Shown piece by piece: positions 23,336 through 23,407 of a stretch of 23,407 bases of DNA; positions within the stretch are counted from its first letter, which is position 1; each line of letters starts with the position of its first letter. The notes under the pieces were generated by a model. That model saw only the letters and a program-made list of their open reading frames with translations. It was not told the origin of the DNA and searched no databases. Source of the DNA: JARYMI01 sp037444845 (GTDB lineage: Bacteria > Acidobacteriota > Aminicenantia > Aminicenantales > UBA8522); contig JBBILQ010000044.1 in the NCBI GenBank assembly GCA_037444845.1, forward strand, positions 1 through 23,407, written 5' to 3'. The position numbers and the translations under genes were made by a program.

Positions 23336-23357
23336 CAGATGAACGAGGAGGTATAAG

Positions 23358-23407
23358 ATGGCTGTTCAACCAAAAGCTCTGGTTGTGGCCGTGGTGACGA
23401 TCCTTCT
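23358..23407 (+). CDS. Partial gene, N-terminus of an unknown protein
   Basis: Only 16 complete codons are visible before the window ends. They begin MAVQPKALVVAVVTILL-like, a short polar start followed by a hydrophobic stretch, so the product may carry a signal peptide or membrane anchor. A perfect AGGAGG ribosome site with seven-base spacing supports a real start. The function cannot be told from this fragment. Confidence 0.6.
   Translation, partial: MAVQPKALVVAVVTIL

Larger units (their letters stand above)
23052..23357. other. 306-base intergenic region with hairpins
   Basis: This gap holds the leuS promoter (23103-23131, minus strand), a hairpin-rich segment (about 23132-23255), a possible plus-strand promoter (23307-23335) and the ribosome site of the right-edge gene. 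The hairpins are CTTTGTC/GACAAAG at 23160-23175, CGGC/GCCG in the segment near 23203 and CATGA/TCATG at 23218-23231. None has a T-run. A 48-codon plus-strand ORF (ATG 23108 to TAA 23254) runs through it but lacks a ribosome site. I recognise no tRNA, T-box or common riboswitch. Confidence 0.5.

Noticed and set aside
1..23407. CRISPR arrays, insertion sequences, tRNA or rRNA genes
   Set aside because: Read by eye on both strands, I found no spaced direct repeats, transposase motifs, tRNA T-loops or rRNA segments; the window is almost entirely core protein genes.

Overview
The window comes from a diderm (Gram-negative) bacterial chromosome of medium GC. Pal, CpoB, the Lpt lipopolysaccharide-export proteins and LptE all require an outer membrane. 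The mix of genes (an E. coli-like lpt-rpoN-hpf-ptsN-rapZ order combined with HPr kinase, a mannose-type EIIA, HPr and Enzyme I, plus a fused LptC/LptA-like protein) points to a non-model lineage such as Acidobacteriota, Aminicenantota or a Desulfobacterota-like group. This placement is inference; no rRNA gene is present to settle it. I see no mobile elements, CRISPR arrays, tRNAs or rRNAs. Almost every base is in a core gene.

Layout: (1) 175-2545, plus strand: pal, cpoB, ssb and a mannose-6-phosphate-isomerase-like cupin, behind a good sigma70-type promoter. (2) 2577-13406, minus strand: one very compact eleven-gene run, in transcription order recJ, an lptC-lptA fusion, lptB, rpoN, hpf, ptsN, hprK, rapZ, EIIA-Man, ptsH and ptsI. 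Genes overlap by 1-8 bases or are separated by tens of bases at most. (3) 13497-18128, plus strand: ftsY, ribD, ribE, ribBA and a HEAT-repeat protein. (4) 18145-18612, minus strand: dtd. (5) 18681-18959, plus strand: rpsT. (6) 18937-23051, minus strand: leuS, lptE, holA. (7) 23052-23357: a 306-base intergenic region with the leuS promoter and a hairpin-rich segment, followed by the first 16 codons of a plus-strand gene that runs off the right edge.

How the genes work together: region 2 joins lipopolysaccharide transport across the periplasm (LptB, LptC/A; LptE is in region 6) to sigma54, ribosome hibernation and a phosphotransferase chain. That chain has EI, HPr with both His15 and Ser46, two EIIA proteins, HPr kinase and RapZ, but no EIIB or EIIC permease in the window, so it looks regulatory rather than sugar-transporting. 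Region 3 joins SRP-receptor targeting to three of the four usual riboflavin genes; ribH is not here, and a HEAT-repeat gene sits where it often lies.

The most notable points are the LptC-LptA fusion, the N-terminally reduced HPr kinase inside a permease-free PTS operon, back-to-back recJ and ftsY promoters whose predicted start sites fall on or next to the GTG start codons (leaderless messages), a shared TTGACTTT -35 element at three promoters, and an unexplained structured segment beside leuS that also holds a tiny Cys-rich ORF.
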